64,000 nt of DNA from R-RK-3 sp963842775 (lineage in GTDB: Bacteria > Pseudomonadota > Alphaproteobacteria > Rhizobiales > Rhodomicrobiaceae): positions 1,178,001 to 1,242,000 of the forward strand of contig CAWJHQ010000011.1 in assembly GCA_963842775.1 (NCBI GenBank), in the 5' to 3' direction. The notes under the pieces were generated by a model. The model searched no databases. It was given only the letters and a program-made list of their open reading frames with translations, and was not told the DNA's origin. A program made the translations under genes and the position numbers. Shown here one piece after another: positions 17,800-26,511 of this stretch (the stretch's first letter is position 1; each line of letters begins with the position of its first letter).

Positions 17800-18787
17800 A
17801 TGATCCCACAATCCAAGCCCTATGCGATGGCTGCCGCCGCCGCCGGAGTGCTCGCCGTTTCTGCCCTTGTTAACCGGTATCTCGCCGCGAAAGCCGAGCG
17901 AAACAACCCGCCGGCGGGACACTTTCTGGAGGTCGACGGTGTCCGGCTGCATTATGTCGAGCGCGGTCGGGGCGAGGCGCTTGTTCTGCTGCATGGCAAT
18001 GGCAGCATGATTCAGGATTTCGAATCGAGCGGCCTTATCGAGATGGCTGCCCAGAAATATCGTGTCATTGTGTTTGACCGCCCTGGCTATGGCCATAGCG
18101 ACCGTCCTCGCTCCAGGATCTGGACGCCAGGGGCCCAAGCCGACATTATTCATCAGGCGCTGAGCGCAGCTTGACGTCTCGCGCGCAGTCGTCGTGGGGC
18201 ATTCCTGGGGTGCTTCAGTCGCGGTTGCACTCGCGCTGAGATACCCTGAGGCGGTTAGCGGCTTGGTTTTGGCCTCGGGCTATTATTACCCAAGTGTGCG
18301 AGCCGATGTGGCGCTGTTGTCGGGACCGGCGATACCGGTCATCGGCGACATTATGAGATACACCCTCGCGCCCCTGATTAGCAGAGCAATGTGGCCGCTT
18401 TTAATGCGCAAGATATTTGGTCCGGCCCCGGTCCCGAAGAAATTCGCGGGTTTCCCGAAAGAGATGGCGGTCAGGCCTTCACAGATCCGCAGCAGTGCAG
18501 CAGAATCGGCTCTCATGATCCCGGACGCATTCGCCTTCCAAGGGGATTATTCGCGACTGACGATGCCGGTCGTCATTATCGCCGGACGCAAAGACCGGTT
18601 GATCAACATCGATGAGCAGTCGGCTCGGCTACACGGGGATATCAAGCAAAGTACGTTTCACCGCGTTCCCGGGGCGGGCCACATGGTTCATCAGACCGCG
18701 ACCGAGAGCGTCATGTCGGCAATCGACGAAGCTGTGAGAGCGAAACCATTGCACCAGCCGCGCGAGATTGCGCATGACGCTGCTTAA
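17800..18787 (+). CDS. Alpha/beta hydrolase (one frameshift)
   Basis: An N-terminal membrane anchor (AMAAAAAGVLAVSALVNRYL) precedes an alpha/beta hydrolase fold. It has LHYVERGRGEALVLLHGNGS (oxyanion region), VIVFDRPGYGHSDRP, the nucleophile elbow GHSWGAS, an Asp in AGRKDRLINID and His in VPGAGHMVHQ. One extra base near 18168 produces a stop at 18174; removing it joins the halves as SALDVSRAVVVGHSWG. The full protein would have about 328 residues. The substrate is unknown. Confidence 0.75.
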
Positions 18788-19243
18788 GGAGCGTCTGCCT
18801 CGGGCGTGACCGACTCCGCCGAACGCGAATTCGGGCGCTTCGATTCCGTCCTTTGACGGCATTGAGAAGCCAGCTGCGCCCAGCCTCGGCCTTTCAAAGG
18901 TCTACGGCTTCGTCAACCAAACGGGGGACCGCCAAAATTTACTGGGAACTCGGAGGGCACCACCCGGCGATCCGCACGTCCCGTTCACGTATCGCAAGCC
19001 TCTGAAGTGCTTCCAGGAGCGGCACAAGTCCGCCCCTGGCAGACTTCAGCGTTTGCGCCGGGCAGAATAGGCGCTCGAATAACTATGACGCCAGTGCCGC
19101 GGCGGGGCAGTCGGCAAAATACTGCCCAGGAAGCGCATGAAAGCGGAACCTTTCCTTCTCGCTTAGCGCTTGGGTAGCAGGCTCGGTCCATCCGGCCTCC
19201 GTCATCTCACGAAAACAAACACAAAACGCTGTAGGAGCCAGTC
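18788..19243. other. Intergenic, no gene seen
   Basis: No coding features. A GGAAC at 19145 is followed after 17 bases by CGCT rather than xGTT, so it is at best a poor EcfG site for the next gene. Confidence 0.4.
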
Positions 19244-20180
19244 ATGGTCGACATCCACCATCCAAACACGCCGCGCAATCGCGGCGATTACGACGCCCCG
19301 CATATCAGTCCGTCAACACCAGCCGAAGACGCACGCACGATCCTGTTGAACCGGGTTTCCTGGAGCGCCGTGCTCGCCGGGGTCGTCGTGGCGCTGGTTA
19401 CGCAACTGATCCTCAACCTTCTCGGCATTGGTATTGGCGCCTCGACGTTGGATCCCACCGCCGGCGCAGCCGAGAATCCTACAGCAACCGGATTTTCCAT
19501 CGGCGCAGGCATCTGGTGGGCGGTGTCCGGCATTCTAGCGTCCCTTGCTGGCGGCTATGCCGCTGGCCGACTTGCAGGTCGCCCAAAGGAATCCACAGCC
19601 GCCTGGCACGGATTGACCGCTTGGGCGTTTACGACGCTTCTTATCTTTTATCTGCTTACGTCGACTGTGGGCGGCATCATCGGCGGTGCTTATCGGACCG
19701 TGGCGAACGCGGCCGGTAATATCGCGACGACCGCGGGCAGTGCGGCTCAGACGGCGGTAACGCAGGCCGCGGATCCGTTTGCCTCCATCGAACGGGGGGT
19801 GCGTGACGCGACCGGCGGTAATGATCCGGCGGCACTCCGCGACACGGCCGTGGCGGCGATGCGGGCGGTAGCTTACGGGCGATCAGAACCAGGCGCAGCA
19901 AGCGCGAGATCGGGCTGCTCAAGCACTGGCACAGGCGCAGAACATCCCTATTGAGCAGGCGCGCACCCAGGTCCAGCAATATGAGCAGCAGTACCGTCAA
20001 GCAGTCGAAACCGCACGGCGGGAGGCGGCAGAAGCTGCCGATGTGGCGGCCAGTGCAGTTTCTACAGGCGCTCTGTTTGGCGCAATAGCTCTGATCCTTG
20101 GAGCCATCGCCGCCTGGTTCGGCGGACGAATGGGAGCGGTCGAGCCCACATGGACAGGGCGATTCGGCCGCAACGGCTAA
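19244..20180 (+). CDS. Membrane protein with Ala/Gln-rich helical middle (one frameshift)
   Basis: ATG 19244 follows TAGGAGC. Three membrane segments are seen in the first part: VLAGVVVALVTQLILNLLGI, IWWAVSGILASLAGGYAAG and TLLIFYLLTSTVGGIIGGAY. A long Ala-rich stretch follows. Near 19885 the frame shifts; the next frame continues with QQARDRAAQALAQAQ, a Gln/Ala helix, and a final membrane segment GALFGAIALILGAIAAWFGG ending at 20180. The layout fits the sphingomonad membrane proteins annotated only as hypothetical or PhnA-like. Function unknown. Confidence 0.7.
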
Positions 20181-20198
20181 GTCCCATGACCTATCGAT

Positions 20199-20226
20199 CA
20201 CCACCCCGCTCAACGGTGGGGTGGTG
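20199..20226 (+). terminator. Hairpin after the membrane protein gene
   Basis: CACCACCCC and GGGGTGGTG form a 9-bp stem with a 10-base loop 19 bases after the stop. There is no clear T run, so termination is likely but not certain. Confidence 0.45.
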
Positions 20227-20303
20227 GGCGTCATCTCTCATCTGCCTCGTCGGCGTCGCATTACGACCGAGCAGGGATTTCGTAGAACTTGGCAGTAAAA
20301 ACT

Positions 20304-20329
20304 GGAACCTCTGGCGCACCTCTTAAGTT
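20304..20329 (+). promoter_or_regulatory. EcfG-like promoter for the DUF4142 gene
   Basis: GGAAC (20304-20308), 17 bases, AGTT (20326-20329), about 55 bases before ATG 20386. Confidence 0.55.
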
Positions 20330-20385
20330 GGCTGCGCAATAGAGATCGCCGGAATGATCCGCGGTCAGATATTACGGAGTTCCCC

Positions 20386-20931
20386 ATGAAAGCACTCTTT
20401 CTCACAGCGGCCATCGCCGTGTTTGCCGCGCCGGCATTGCTGCAATCCACTAGCCCCGCAACTGCCGCAATGTCAGAGATTTCCACCCCGCAGTTCGTCA
20501 AGACGGTAGCCGTCAGCGACATGTTCGAGATCCAGTCCAGCCGGCTTGCGGCTGAGATGTCCAAGAATGCCGATGTGCAGGAATTTGCGGCCATGATGAT
20601 CAAGGATCATACCAAGACCTCGAACGAGCTGAAGTCGCTCATGAAGCCAGCCAACGCTCAGAAGGCGCTCCCGAGCCAGCTCGACGAGAAGCATACGCAG
20701 ATGCTGAGCCAGCTCAAGTCCGCCTCCGGCGCTAACTTCGACCGCAGCTATAAGCAGATGCAGGTCCAGGCTCACGAGGACGCGGTCAACCTGTTCCAGT
20801 CCTATTCGCAGAAGGGCGACAATGCCGAATTGCGCGCATGGGCCGGAAAGACGCTCCCCGCTTTGCAGCAGCATCTGCAGCATGCGCAGAACCTGCCAAT
20901 CACTCAACAGACAGGCGACCTCCGAAAGTAA
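20386..20931 (+). CDS. DUF4142 family periplasmic protein
   Basis: The protein has 181 residues with a signal peptide (FLTAAIAVFAAPALL, cleavage after ATAA) and an all-helical DUF4142 domain (QFVKTVAVSDMFEIQSSRLA, VQEFAAMMIKDHTKTSNELK, FDRSYKQMQVQAHEDAVNLF). The fold is ferritin-like. Such proteins are exported and often stress-induced in alphaproteobacteria. A ribosome site (ACGGAG) precedes the ATG. A terminator-like hairpin follows. Confidence 0.88.
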   Translation: MKALFLTAAIAVFAAPALLQSTSPATAAMSEISTPQFVKTVAVSDMFEIQSSRLAAEMSKNADVQEFAAMMIKDHTKTSNELKSLMKPANAQKALPSQLDEKHTQMLSQLKSASGANFDRSYKQMQVQAHEDAVNLFQSYSQKGDNAELRAWAGKTLPALQQHLQHAQNLPITQQTGDLRK

Positions 20932-20948
20932 CCCCGGACCGCTTCCTT

Positions 20949-20975
20949 GCGGGCGCTGTCTAGCGCCCGCGTTTT
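20949..20975 (+). terminator. Intrinsic terminator or attenuator
   Basis: GCGGGCGCT and AGCGCCCGC form a 9-bp perfect stem with a 4-base loop, followed by GTTTT. It lies between the DUF4142 gene and the 94-residue gene and would limit read-through into the latter. Confidence 0.75.
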
Positions 20976-20987
20976 ACGGAGTTTCAC

Positions 20988-21272
20988 ATGTCCTCCTTAC
21001 CGCCTACGACCGCACAGCTGCGGCATGACATCGACACCGGGCGTACGGGAGAAAAGGTAGCTGCCCTCGACCCGGCAGCCGCTCCTCTGGGCACGGATGA
21101 CGAAGCCGCCGGAACGCCGCCTTCGGGGCAGGCCGTGGCAATGGCTCGCGATGCTGAGCTGAAGGATCCGGCGAGGCAGGAGGCAAAGCCAGACCGAGGC
21201 GGGCTGATCTTCGTGGTCGCCGTTGCGGTCTTTTCGCTCGCGGTGATCGCCGCGGGCGTCTCGACGCTTTGA
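20988..21272 (+). CDS. Small single-pass membrane protein
   Basis: The protein has 94 residues: a hydrophilic N-terminal 70 residues rich in Ala, Asp and Gly, then one membrane segment (LIFVVAVAVFSLAVIAAGV) at the very C-terminus. It is therefore probably a tail-anchored protein with its bulk in the cytoplasm. ATG 20988 follows CGGAG by 6 bases. It sits behind the DUF4142 gene across a terminator-like hairpin. I do not recognise the family. Confidence 0.65.
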   Translation: MSSLPPTTAQLRHDIDTGRTGEKVAALDPAAAPLGTDDEAAGTPPSGQAVAMARDAELKDPARQEAKPDRGGLIFVVAVAVFSLAVIAAGVSTL

Positions 21273-21613
21273 CCCATCATCGCCAACGAGACCAGGCCTT
21301 CGCGTCACTTGGACCGCATCGAGATTCCCCGAAGTGGCGAGCGTCTGGAACGGCATATGCAGGAACGCATTTTCAGAGGCGTCCTCGGGGCATCTGGATG
21401 AAGCAACTCGACGCCAAACTGCCCAATTCCGCCAGGCGGCGGTGGAGTCGATGCCGACCATCGCATGCCATCCGGGGCTCTCTCATATCTTCGCAGTCTG
21501 TCTCCTTCATGCCACAGTTTCAATAATCACGTCTTCCGACCTCTGACCGTCAAGCGTCGACGCGCTCGGCGTGCGATATTGGACGCATCGCAGCTGGGTA
21601 CCGGGGGGCACCC
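21273..21613. other. Intergenic, no gene seen
   Basis: No coding features or EcfG-type site were seen before the receiver gene at 21614. Confidence 0.4.
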
Positions 21614-21982
21614 ATGACTAGTCTAGCGGGTCGGCGTATTCTGGTGATCGAAGATGAGATGCTGATCGCTCTGATGATACAAAGCATGTTGGAGGAGCTT
21701 GGGTATCAGGTCGCTGCTAGCGCGCGTACGGTGGCCGACGCCCTGGCCATTATCGAGACAGACAGCCAAGGCATCGATGCCGCTACCCTGGATATCAATC
21801 TAGGCGGAGAACATTCCAACCGGGTCGCGGAAGCGCTTGAGGCGCATGGTATTCCTTTTATCATCACAACCGGCTACGACGATCCCAAGTTATTCGATTT
21901 CCAAGGCCGGCCGGTCGTTCATAAGCCATTCGTGCCAGAGCAGTTGAAGCAAGCTCTTCAGTCTTTGAAGCCGAGTAGGTAA
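21614..21982 (+). CDS. Single-domain response regulator
   Basis: The protein has 122 residues, receiver only: LVIEDEMLIALM (acidic pocket), ATLDINLGGE (phosphoacceptor Asp), IITTGYDD (Thr switch loop) and VHKPFVPEQL (Lys). It is closely similar in layout to the receiver at 3730-4107, with the same TTGYD loop. ATG 21614 follows a GGGGGG run. It stands alone, so its kinase is elsewhere, perhaps the HWE kinase at 4100-5455. Confidence 0.88.
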   Translation: MTSLAGRRILVIEDEMLIALMIQSMLEELGYQVAASARTVADALAIIETDSQGIDAATLDINLGGEHSNRVAEALEAHGIPFIITTGYDDPKLFDFQGRPVVHKPFVPEQLKQALQSLKPSR

Positions 21983-22130
21983 GGAGTGCTAAGCGGGGCT
22001 GGTGCAAGGGCGATGCAATCCAGCGCACCATAGTGCTGGCATGCCCCTACGCTCATCGACTCAAATTAAGTAACTGCTGGGCTGACGATTTCACGTGTTC
22101 GGCAGCGTCAATAGAGCACGTCTTGTTCCC

Positions 22131-22155
22131 GGAACAACGGTCACAACCTTTCGTT
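22131..22155 (+). promoter_or_regulatory. EcfG-type promoter for the DNA ligase gene
   Basis: GGAAC (22131-22135), 16 bases, CGTT (22152-22155), a perfect consensus. It also fixes the ligase start to the downstream GTG. Confidence 0.65.
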
Positions 22156-22182
22156 GAGCCCGGAGCCGATGGAGTAAGCGAC

Positions 22183-23361
22183 GTGGCATCCCTAACCAAG
22201 CCAGCAAAACCCGCCGATCGCATTGCCAGCGTCCCCAAACTACCAAAGGGGGCGAAGAAGGCCGGCTATCCGGGTTTTGTCGAACCCACGCTGGCGACGC
22301 TCCGGAGCAACCCGCCGGTGGGGACGAATTGGCTGCATGAGATCAAATTCGACGGCTACCGGCTTCAGGCGCATCTCCGATCCGGCCGCGTGAAGCTCCT
22401 CACGCGCAGCGGGCTCGACTGGACGGCAAGATTTGGGAAGGCTCTTGTTGCCGCCCTGGCGGACTTGAAGCTGAATGAGGCGATCATCGACGGCGAGGTG
22501 GTGGTCGAGGGAGCTGGCAGCGTCGCGGATTTTTCCGCGTTGCAGGATGCGCTGTCTACCGGAAATACTGATCGGCTGGCCTTTTATGCGTTCGATCTCC
22601 TCTATCTGGATGGCTATGATCTGCGACCGTCGCCGCTGATTGAGCGCAAGACCGCATTGGCTGCGCTCGCTGCCGCTCCAAGCGTTGTTCGCTTCAGCGA
22701 GCATTTCGACGAGTATGGCCCGCGCCTGTTGCAGCACGCCTGCCGCCTCGGCCTTGAAGGCGTCGTCTCGAAGGTTCGTGATGCGCCTTATCGCTCCGGC
22801 CGGAGCAAGGATTGGATCAAATCCAAATGCTCGAACCGTCAGGAGTTCGTCGTTGCCGGATATGTCCCCTCGACCGTTTCCAACAAGGCGATCGGCTCGC
22901 TTGTGCTTGGCTATTACGATAACGGGAAGCTGATTCACGCCGGGCGCGTCGGTACCGGCTTCAGTCACACGGTGGCTGCGGATCTGTTTCGCCGCCTTGA
23001 CGCAATGAGCATCCCAAAAAGCCCATTTGCAAAAAAGCTTTCGGCTGAGGACGCTCGGCGCGCGCGTTTCGTGCGTCCGGAGCTGGTCGCGGAGGTGGAG
23101 TTTCGCAGCTGGACCGCCGAAGGACTGATCCGCCATGCATCGTTTCGCGGCTTGCGTGAAGACAAGCTCGCCGAGGAGGTAGCACTCGAGTCCAAGGAAA
23201 CACGGGGGACACGTAGTCCTCGAGCAAGAAGGATCGCATATGCCAGAGCTTACGAGCGGCGTGCTAATCGCGGTCATGACGGTCATCAGCATCGTCATTT
23301 TCGGTGTGTTGCTGTTTTTCGCCATGATCTATTGGCAGCGCAGGAGACGCGGGGCGGATGA
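22183..23361 (+). CDS. ATP-dependent DNA ligase (LigD ligase-domain type)
   Basis: About 392 residues. Adenylation domain: EIKFDGYR, with the AMP-accepting Lys at about 55, then LLTRSGLDWTARF, AIIDGEVVV, FYAFDLLYLDGYDLR and LEGVVSKVRDAPYRSGRSKD. The OB domain follows: FVVAGYVPS, GRVGTGFS and AEVEFRSWTAEGLIRHASFR. There is no polymerase or phosphoesterase domain. GTG 22183 has GGAG 8 bases upstream and lies after the promoter; an ATG at 22033 would lie before it. The last 40 codons overlap the next gene and look unlike a ligase, so the normal stop may have been lost. No ku gene is seen in the window. Confidence 0.88.
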   Translation: MASLTKPAKPADRIASVPKLPKGAKKAGYPGFVEPTLATLRSNPPVGTNWLHEIKFDGYRLQAHLRSGRVKLLTRSGLDWTARFGKALVAALADLKLNEAIIDGEVVVEGAGSVADFSALQDALSTGNTDRLAFYAFDLLYLDGYDLRPSPLIERKTALAALAAAPSVVRFSEHFDEYGPRLLQHACRLGLEGVVSKVRDAPYRSGRSKDWIKSKCSNRQEFVVAGYVPSTVSNKAIGSLVLGYYDNGKLIHAGRVGTGFSHTVAADLFRRLDAMSIPKSPFAKKLSAEDARRARFVRPELVAEVEFRSWTAEGLIRHASFRGLREDKLAEEVALESKETRGTRSPRARRIAYARAYERRANRGHDGHQHRHFRCVAVFRHDLLAAQETRGG

Positions 23362-23434
23362 GCGCAGTGATCGCGCTGCAGCTAGACTGTACGATCAAGC
23401 CGAGCGCGATGAAAAGAACAAATCCGCACCCTGA
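23240..23434 (+). CDS. Small single-pass membrane protein
   Basis: The protein has 64 residues: a membrane segment at about 8-30 (VLIAVMTVISIVIFGVLLFF), then a short Arg-rich cytoplasmic tail. ATG 23240 is preceded by AAGGA at good distance. It overlaps the ligase reading frame by 122 bases. The strong ribosome site and typical membrane segment argue that this small frame is real and that the ligase end is the doubtful part. Confidence 0.65.
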   Translation: MPELTSGVLIAVMTVISIVIFGVLLFFAMIYWQRRRRGADERSDRAAARLYDQAERDEKNKSAP

Positions 23435-23455
23435 CAGTGCGGCGCGTGCTAGCAT

Positions 23456-24124
23456 TTAAGACGCCTCGCCGACCAGAGGCGCGATGCAGTCCTCGGCGTC
23501 ATAGCTCGGGCTATTCACCTGCGAGGACACGGGAAAGAGCTGCACTTTCTTTTCCAGATCAACCGGTGTTGAGACCAAGCCGTGTTCCAACCACCCGAAA
23601 AAACCCACCTTTTCCAGGATCACCGGCATCCGATCGTGCAGATGACGCGTCGCGGCGGTCCCTTCAGTCGTCAGGATTGTGAAGGACAGCATGCCGTCCT
23701 TCCAGCGCTCCCACAGGCCGGCAAAGGTGAATGGTAGGCCGTCTTTGCGGGTGATGTAATAGGGCTGTTTTCGTGGCTTCGTCTGGCCCTCGACAGGCAC
23801 TTCGTCCCACTCATAGTAGCCGCTGGCAGGCACCAGACAGCGGCCTTCCTTCCATGCCGATCGGAACGTCGGCTTCGTCGCGGCCGTCTCGATCCGGGCA
23901 TTGATCAAGCTGCTGCCGATCTTCAGATCTTTGGCCCAGATCGGAACGAGCCCCCAGCGCATTGTCCGGTAGATGAGCCCGACTTCAGCCGGCACGACGA
24001 CGCCCACGTCCTGCGTCGGAGCAATATTCCAACTCGCGCGCAAATTCGGGATTGCTGAGTTCGAGAGGTGGTACAGGTCGTGGATCTCGGACCATGTATA
24101 TTTTTGAGTAAAGCGTCCGCACAT
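23456..24124 (-). CDS. SOS response-associated peptidase (SRAP/YedK/HMCES)
   Basis: The protein has 222 residues, with the catalytic Cys at position 2 (MCGRFTQ) and the family motifs WNIAPTQ, MRWGLVPIW, NARIET, CLVPASGYYEW (Glu of the active site) and HDRMPVIL. The family forms a covalent link with abasic sites in single-stranded DNA and protects them. ATG 24124 is fixed because Cys must follow the first Met. It converges with the DNA ligase transcript, in line with a DNA-repair setting. Confidence 0.92.
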   Translation of the reverse strand: MCGRFTQKYTWSEIHDLYHLSNSAIPNLRASWNIAPTQDVGVVVPAEVGLIYRTMRWGLVPIWAKDLKIGSSLINARIETAATKPTFRSAWKEGRCLVPASGYYEWDEVPVEGQTKPRKQPYYITRKDGLPFTFAGLWERWKDGMLSFTILTTEGTAATRHLHDRMPVILEKVGFFGWLEHGLVSTPVDLEKKVQLFPVSSQVNSPSYDAEDCIAPLVGEAS

Positions 24125-24300
24125 CGGTACATTTTCGCATGATCGGCCGCGACGATCAAACTATCCATAATACACGGCAGTGCGAGCCTATTGTTGGAAG
24201 TTGGCGTCACGACATGGACGCTGGGGTACATCAATACAAATCCATGTCCGGTCGCACAGGCCGCTGCCACAATGCGGGCGCAGGCGCGTTGCGGAAGAGC

Positions 24301-24669
24301 TCAGTGCAGAAGGGATCGGTGGACGAGGTCTTCTACCGCTTGCACAAGCGCGGCGGGGCCACTCGGCATGTGCACTCGCGGAGCCTTGGCGCAAGCACCT
24401 TTCGTATACCTGGTGCCCGTATAGAGCAGAAATGGGATGCCGCGTTCTTGCAGCTGCTCGCATAATAGGGAGCTGTCGATTTCGTTGAGCGTAGGCCCCA
24501 GGACCACGACGGACCAGACATCGCACTCCACTAGTTCAGATGCGAGCTCCACGGAGTCGCTTGTAACAACACGCGTGCCGACAGATTGGAGGGCGTACGC
24601 CACATCCAAGGCAATAACCGCGTCATTCTCGATCACAAGGATAAAATGCTCTGCAATTTGGCGACCCAT
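24301..24669 (-). CDS. Degenerate single-domain receiver (pseudo-receiver)
   Basis: It has a receiver fold with LVIENDAVIALDVA at the start, but the phosphoacceptor position reads VVVLGPTL, with Gly in place of Asp. The Lys position reads VHMPSG with Met, while the TG of LLYTGTR is kept. It can therefore not be phosphorylated in the usual way. ATG 24669 is chosen because an EcfG-like promoter at 24743-24719 would start transcription after the more distal ATG 24723; ATG 24684 is possible. It may titrate a kinase or act as a constitutive partner. Confidence 0.7.
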   Translation of the reverse strand: MGRQIAEHFILVIENDAVIALDVAYALQSVGTRVVTSDSVELASELVECDVWSVVVLGPTLNEIDSSLLCEQLQERGIPFLLYTGTRYTKGACAKAPRVHMPSGPAALVQAVEDLVHRSLLH

Positions 24670-24718
24670 GGGACACCTGTGCATGGCAGGCAGGTAACTG
24701 AGGCAGTACATGGTTACA

Positions 24719-24743
24719 AACATCAGGTACTCTTCCCGGTTCC
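24719..24743 (-). promoter_or_regulatory. EcfG-like promoter for the pseudo-receiver
   Basis: On the minus strand, GGAAC (24743-24739), 16 bases, TGTT (24722-24719), about 50 bases before ATG 24669. Confidence 0.5.
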
Positions 24744-24897
24744 CGTCAATTGATAACGGATGGCGGAAATATGGATGCGTGGCAATCCGGGGCTATCCGA
24801 TTATGGCCGCATCGTCCGTCATCCGATAGACAGACCACAGATGCATCCTATGTCTGCACCTTTATCCGACGAGAGGCGCTGCAGCCCTGATCAGGGG

Positions 24898-24923
24898 GGA
24901 ACTTATGACAATCCCTCGCGGTT
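24898..24923 (+). promoter_or_regulatory. EcfG-like promoter for the 124-residue gene
   Basis: GGAAC (24898-24902), 17 bases, GGTT (24920-24923), about 48 bases before ATG 24971. Confidence 0.45.
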
Positions 24924-24970
24924 AACCTTGCGATCATACGGAATCAACAACCGCCTGCTATGGTTACACA

Positions 24971-25345
24971 ATGCCTCGCCCCTTGACTTCAGACCGCGAA
25001 GCCCGGGAGACAGCCATTATTCGCCGGCAAGCCTATCACAGCGTCTTCTACCAACTCCGCATAGCGCATGTGATGCTCATCTGCGCGGAGGAAGCCGAGC
25101 CTGGCGCACGCCGTATCTTATCGCTTTGGTGCGCGGGCAGAAGCCTCGAAAACGCCCACCGCCTTGCGACCTACAGCAAGGTGGGGCTTTTTAAACGGAT
25201 CGCCCGCTTGCAACGGCGCCTCGCGGCCCTCATTCGCAATGCCGGCGAAGGCGAGGCGATCGGTCCCGCTTTCGGAGGGGAAGTTCATATCATCAGTCGA
25301 GACGCCAGTGGCCAATGGTCGGAGCGGCGCGAGCGGGTGCATTGA
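24971..25345 (+). CDS. Hypothetical helical protein
   Basis: The protein has 124 residues, is basic and mainly helical by composition. It has a middle part ARRILSLWCAGRSLENAHRL followed by YSKVGLFKRIARLQRRLAAL, which hints at a helix-turn-helix-like segment, but I cannot assign a family. Codon choice (G/C at third positions) is that of a real gene. A candidate EcfG site upstream supports expression under stress. No ribosome site is obvious before ATG 24971. Confidence 0.5.
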   Translation: MPRPLTSDREARETAIIRRQAYHSVFYQLRIAHVMLICAEEAEPGARRILSLWCAGRSLENAHRLATYSKVGLFKRIARLQRRLAALIRNAGEGEAIGPAFGGEVHIISRDASGQWSERRERVH

Positions 25346-25410
25346 TGTTAACGTGTGCGCCTAATGCTGCGCCTATGCCCATAGACCGCAATCCGCGAAT
25401 TCGATCCGAA

Positions 25411-25642
25411 TCACGCAGCGAACCCCGTCGCTATCGACGAGAGCAACATCGTGTCCGGCGCATGGCCACGCGCCAAAAGTGCCTCTGCCGTCGCGAGGAT
25501 AGGGCTGTACTGCTTTCGATGATCTGTTCGCCCTCATAGAGGATGCGGTCAGGGGTGCCGTCGTCGAAATGGCTATCGTCACGAAGAGCGTCGCCATCTC
25601 CCGAACTTCGCTGATGAGTGTCTTGATGGTCGGCATGTTCAT
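25411..25642 (-). pseudogene. Small hypothetical gene broken by frameshifts
   Basis: Three pieces in different frames read like one small protein: an N-terminus MPTIKTLISEVREMA from ATG 25636, a middle DDGTPDRILYEGEQIIE, and an end ILATAEALLARGHAP then TMLLSSIATGFAA before the stop at 25411. Two one-base lesions would join them into about 75 residues. I do not recognise the family. Confidence 0.4.
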
Positions 25643-25746
25643 CCTCGACTCTCTGTCATCGGCAGACAGGCTGCCTTGGCATTTACACCAGGCGGCGCGA
25701 TGAGCAGGTAAGCGAATCAAACCGAGCTCCGCAGCGGCTGCCATCG

Positions 25747-26310
25747 CTAAATTGATGATCGAGGGCGAGGAAGATGCTTGTAAAGCGTTGATGGCGCGAC
25801 ATGCAGGCGCTCGGCAATCTCTGCTACGGTCAGCTGCCCATCCCTAAGAAGCGTATGCGCAACGCGCAGATCGCTATCCCTCAAAGCCGGCGGGCGGCCG
25901 CCGACGCGACCACGCGCCTTGGCTGCTGCTAGTCCGGCGGTTGTCCGCTCCCGGATGATTGAGCGTTCGAATTCGGCAAGCGCGCCAAAGATATGGAAGA
26001 TGAGCCGTCCGCCCGAAGACGTCGTGTCGATGTTCTCGGTCAGCGAGCGGAACCCGATCTCATGTTCTGACAACATCTCAACTGTCTCAATTAACTGCTT
26101 TAGCGATCGCGCTAGCCGGTCGAGCTTCCAGACCACCAATGCATCACCGGTCCGAACGTAATCAAGCGCGGCCTTCAACTCCGGCCGATCACGCTGAGCA
26201 CCGGATAGCTTTTCCTCGAAGATCTTGGTGCAGCCTGCCGCATTGAGCGCATCGAGCTGTAATTCGTAGTTCTGGTCTCGCGTTGAGACCCTCGCATAGC
26301 CAACAAGCAT
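25747..26310 (-). CDS. Serine recombinase (Tn3-type resolvase/invertase)
   Basis: The protein has 187 residues. Catalytic domain: MLVGYARVSTRDQ (nucleophile Ser at 9), then DALVVWKLDRLARSLKQL with the active-site Arg residues, FHIFGALAEFERSIIRERT and the E helix. A C-terminal helix-turn-helix follows (LTVAEIAERLHVAPSTLYKH). The length and layout match Tn3-family resolvases. No transposase or terminal inverted repeats were found next to it, but a candidate res site lies directly upstream. A 26-bp copy of its 3' end occurs at 3484-3509. Confidence 0.93.
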   Translation of the reverse strand: MLVGYARVSTRDQNYELQLDALNAAGCTKIFEEKLSGAQRDRPELKAALDYVRTGDALVVWKLDRLARSLKQLIETVEMLSEHEIGFRSLTENIDTTSSGGRLIFHIFGALAEFERSIIRERTTAGLAAAKARGRVGGRPPALRDSDLRVAHTLLRDGQLTVAEIAERLHVAPSTLYKHLPRPRSSI

Positions 26311-26316
26311 CCTTCT

Positions 26317-26444
26317 CTCCGAAAATTCAACTGCACAGTAGATTATCGGAGATTGTGTTTCAAGAGACAGTTTTCGGAGGGCATAAGCCGCAAAGAGGCG
26401 TCGGCATCGCTAATGGTGGCCCCTCTCCGGAAAACGGTCGTTTT
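26317..26444. other. Candidate res site of the resolvase
   Basis: Upstream of the resolvase start are the inverted arms CTCCGAAAA (26317-26325) and TTTTCGGAG (26371-26379), and a near-palindrome AAAACG-GT-CGTTTT (26431-26444). Resolvase sites of Tn3 elements lie in this position and use a central dinucleotide, so this is plausible but untested. Confidence 0.4.
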
Positions 26445-26511
26445 ATGGGTACTGCGAACACGCTAGTCTATCGATGCAATTCCGGAGCCTCGGAGAGCAC
26501 GTTGATGCGCG

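Noticed and set aside
19145..19170. GGAAC-N17-CGCT before the membrane protein gene at 19244
   Set aside because: The -10 box lacks the conserved GTT, so it is not listed as a promoter.
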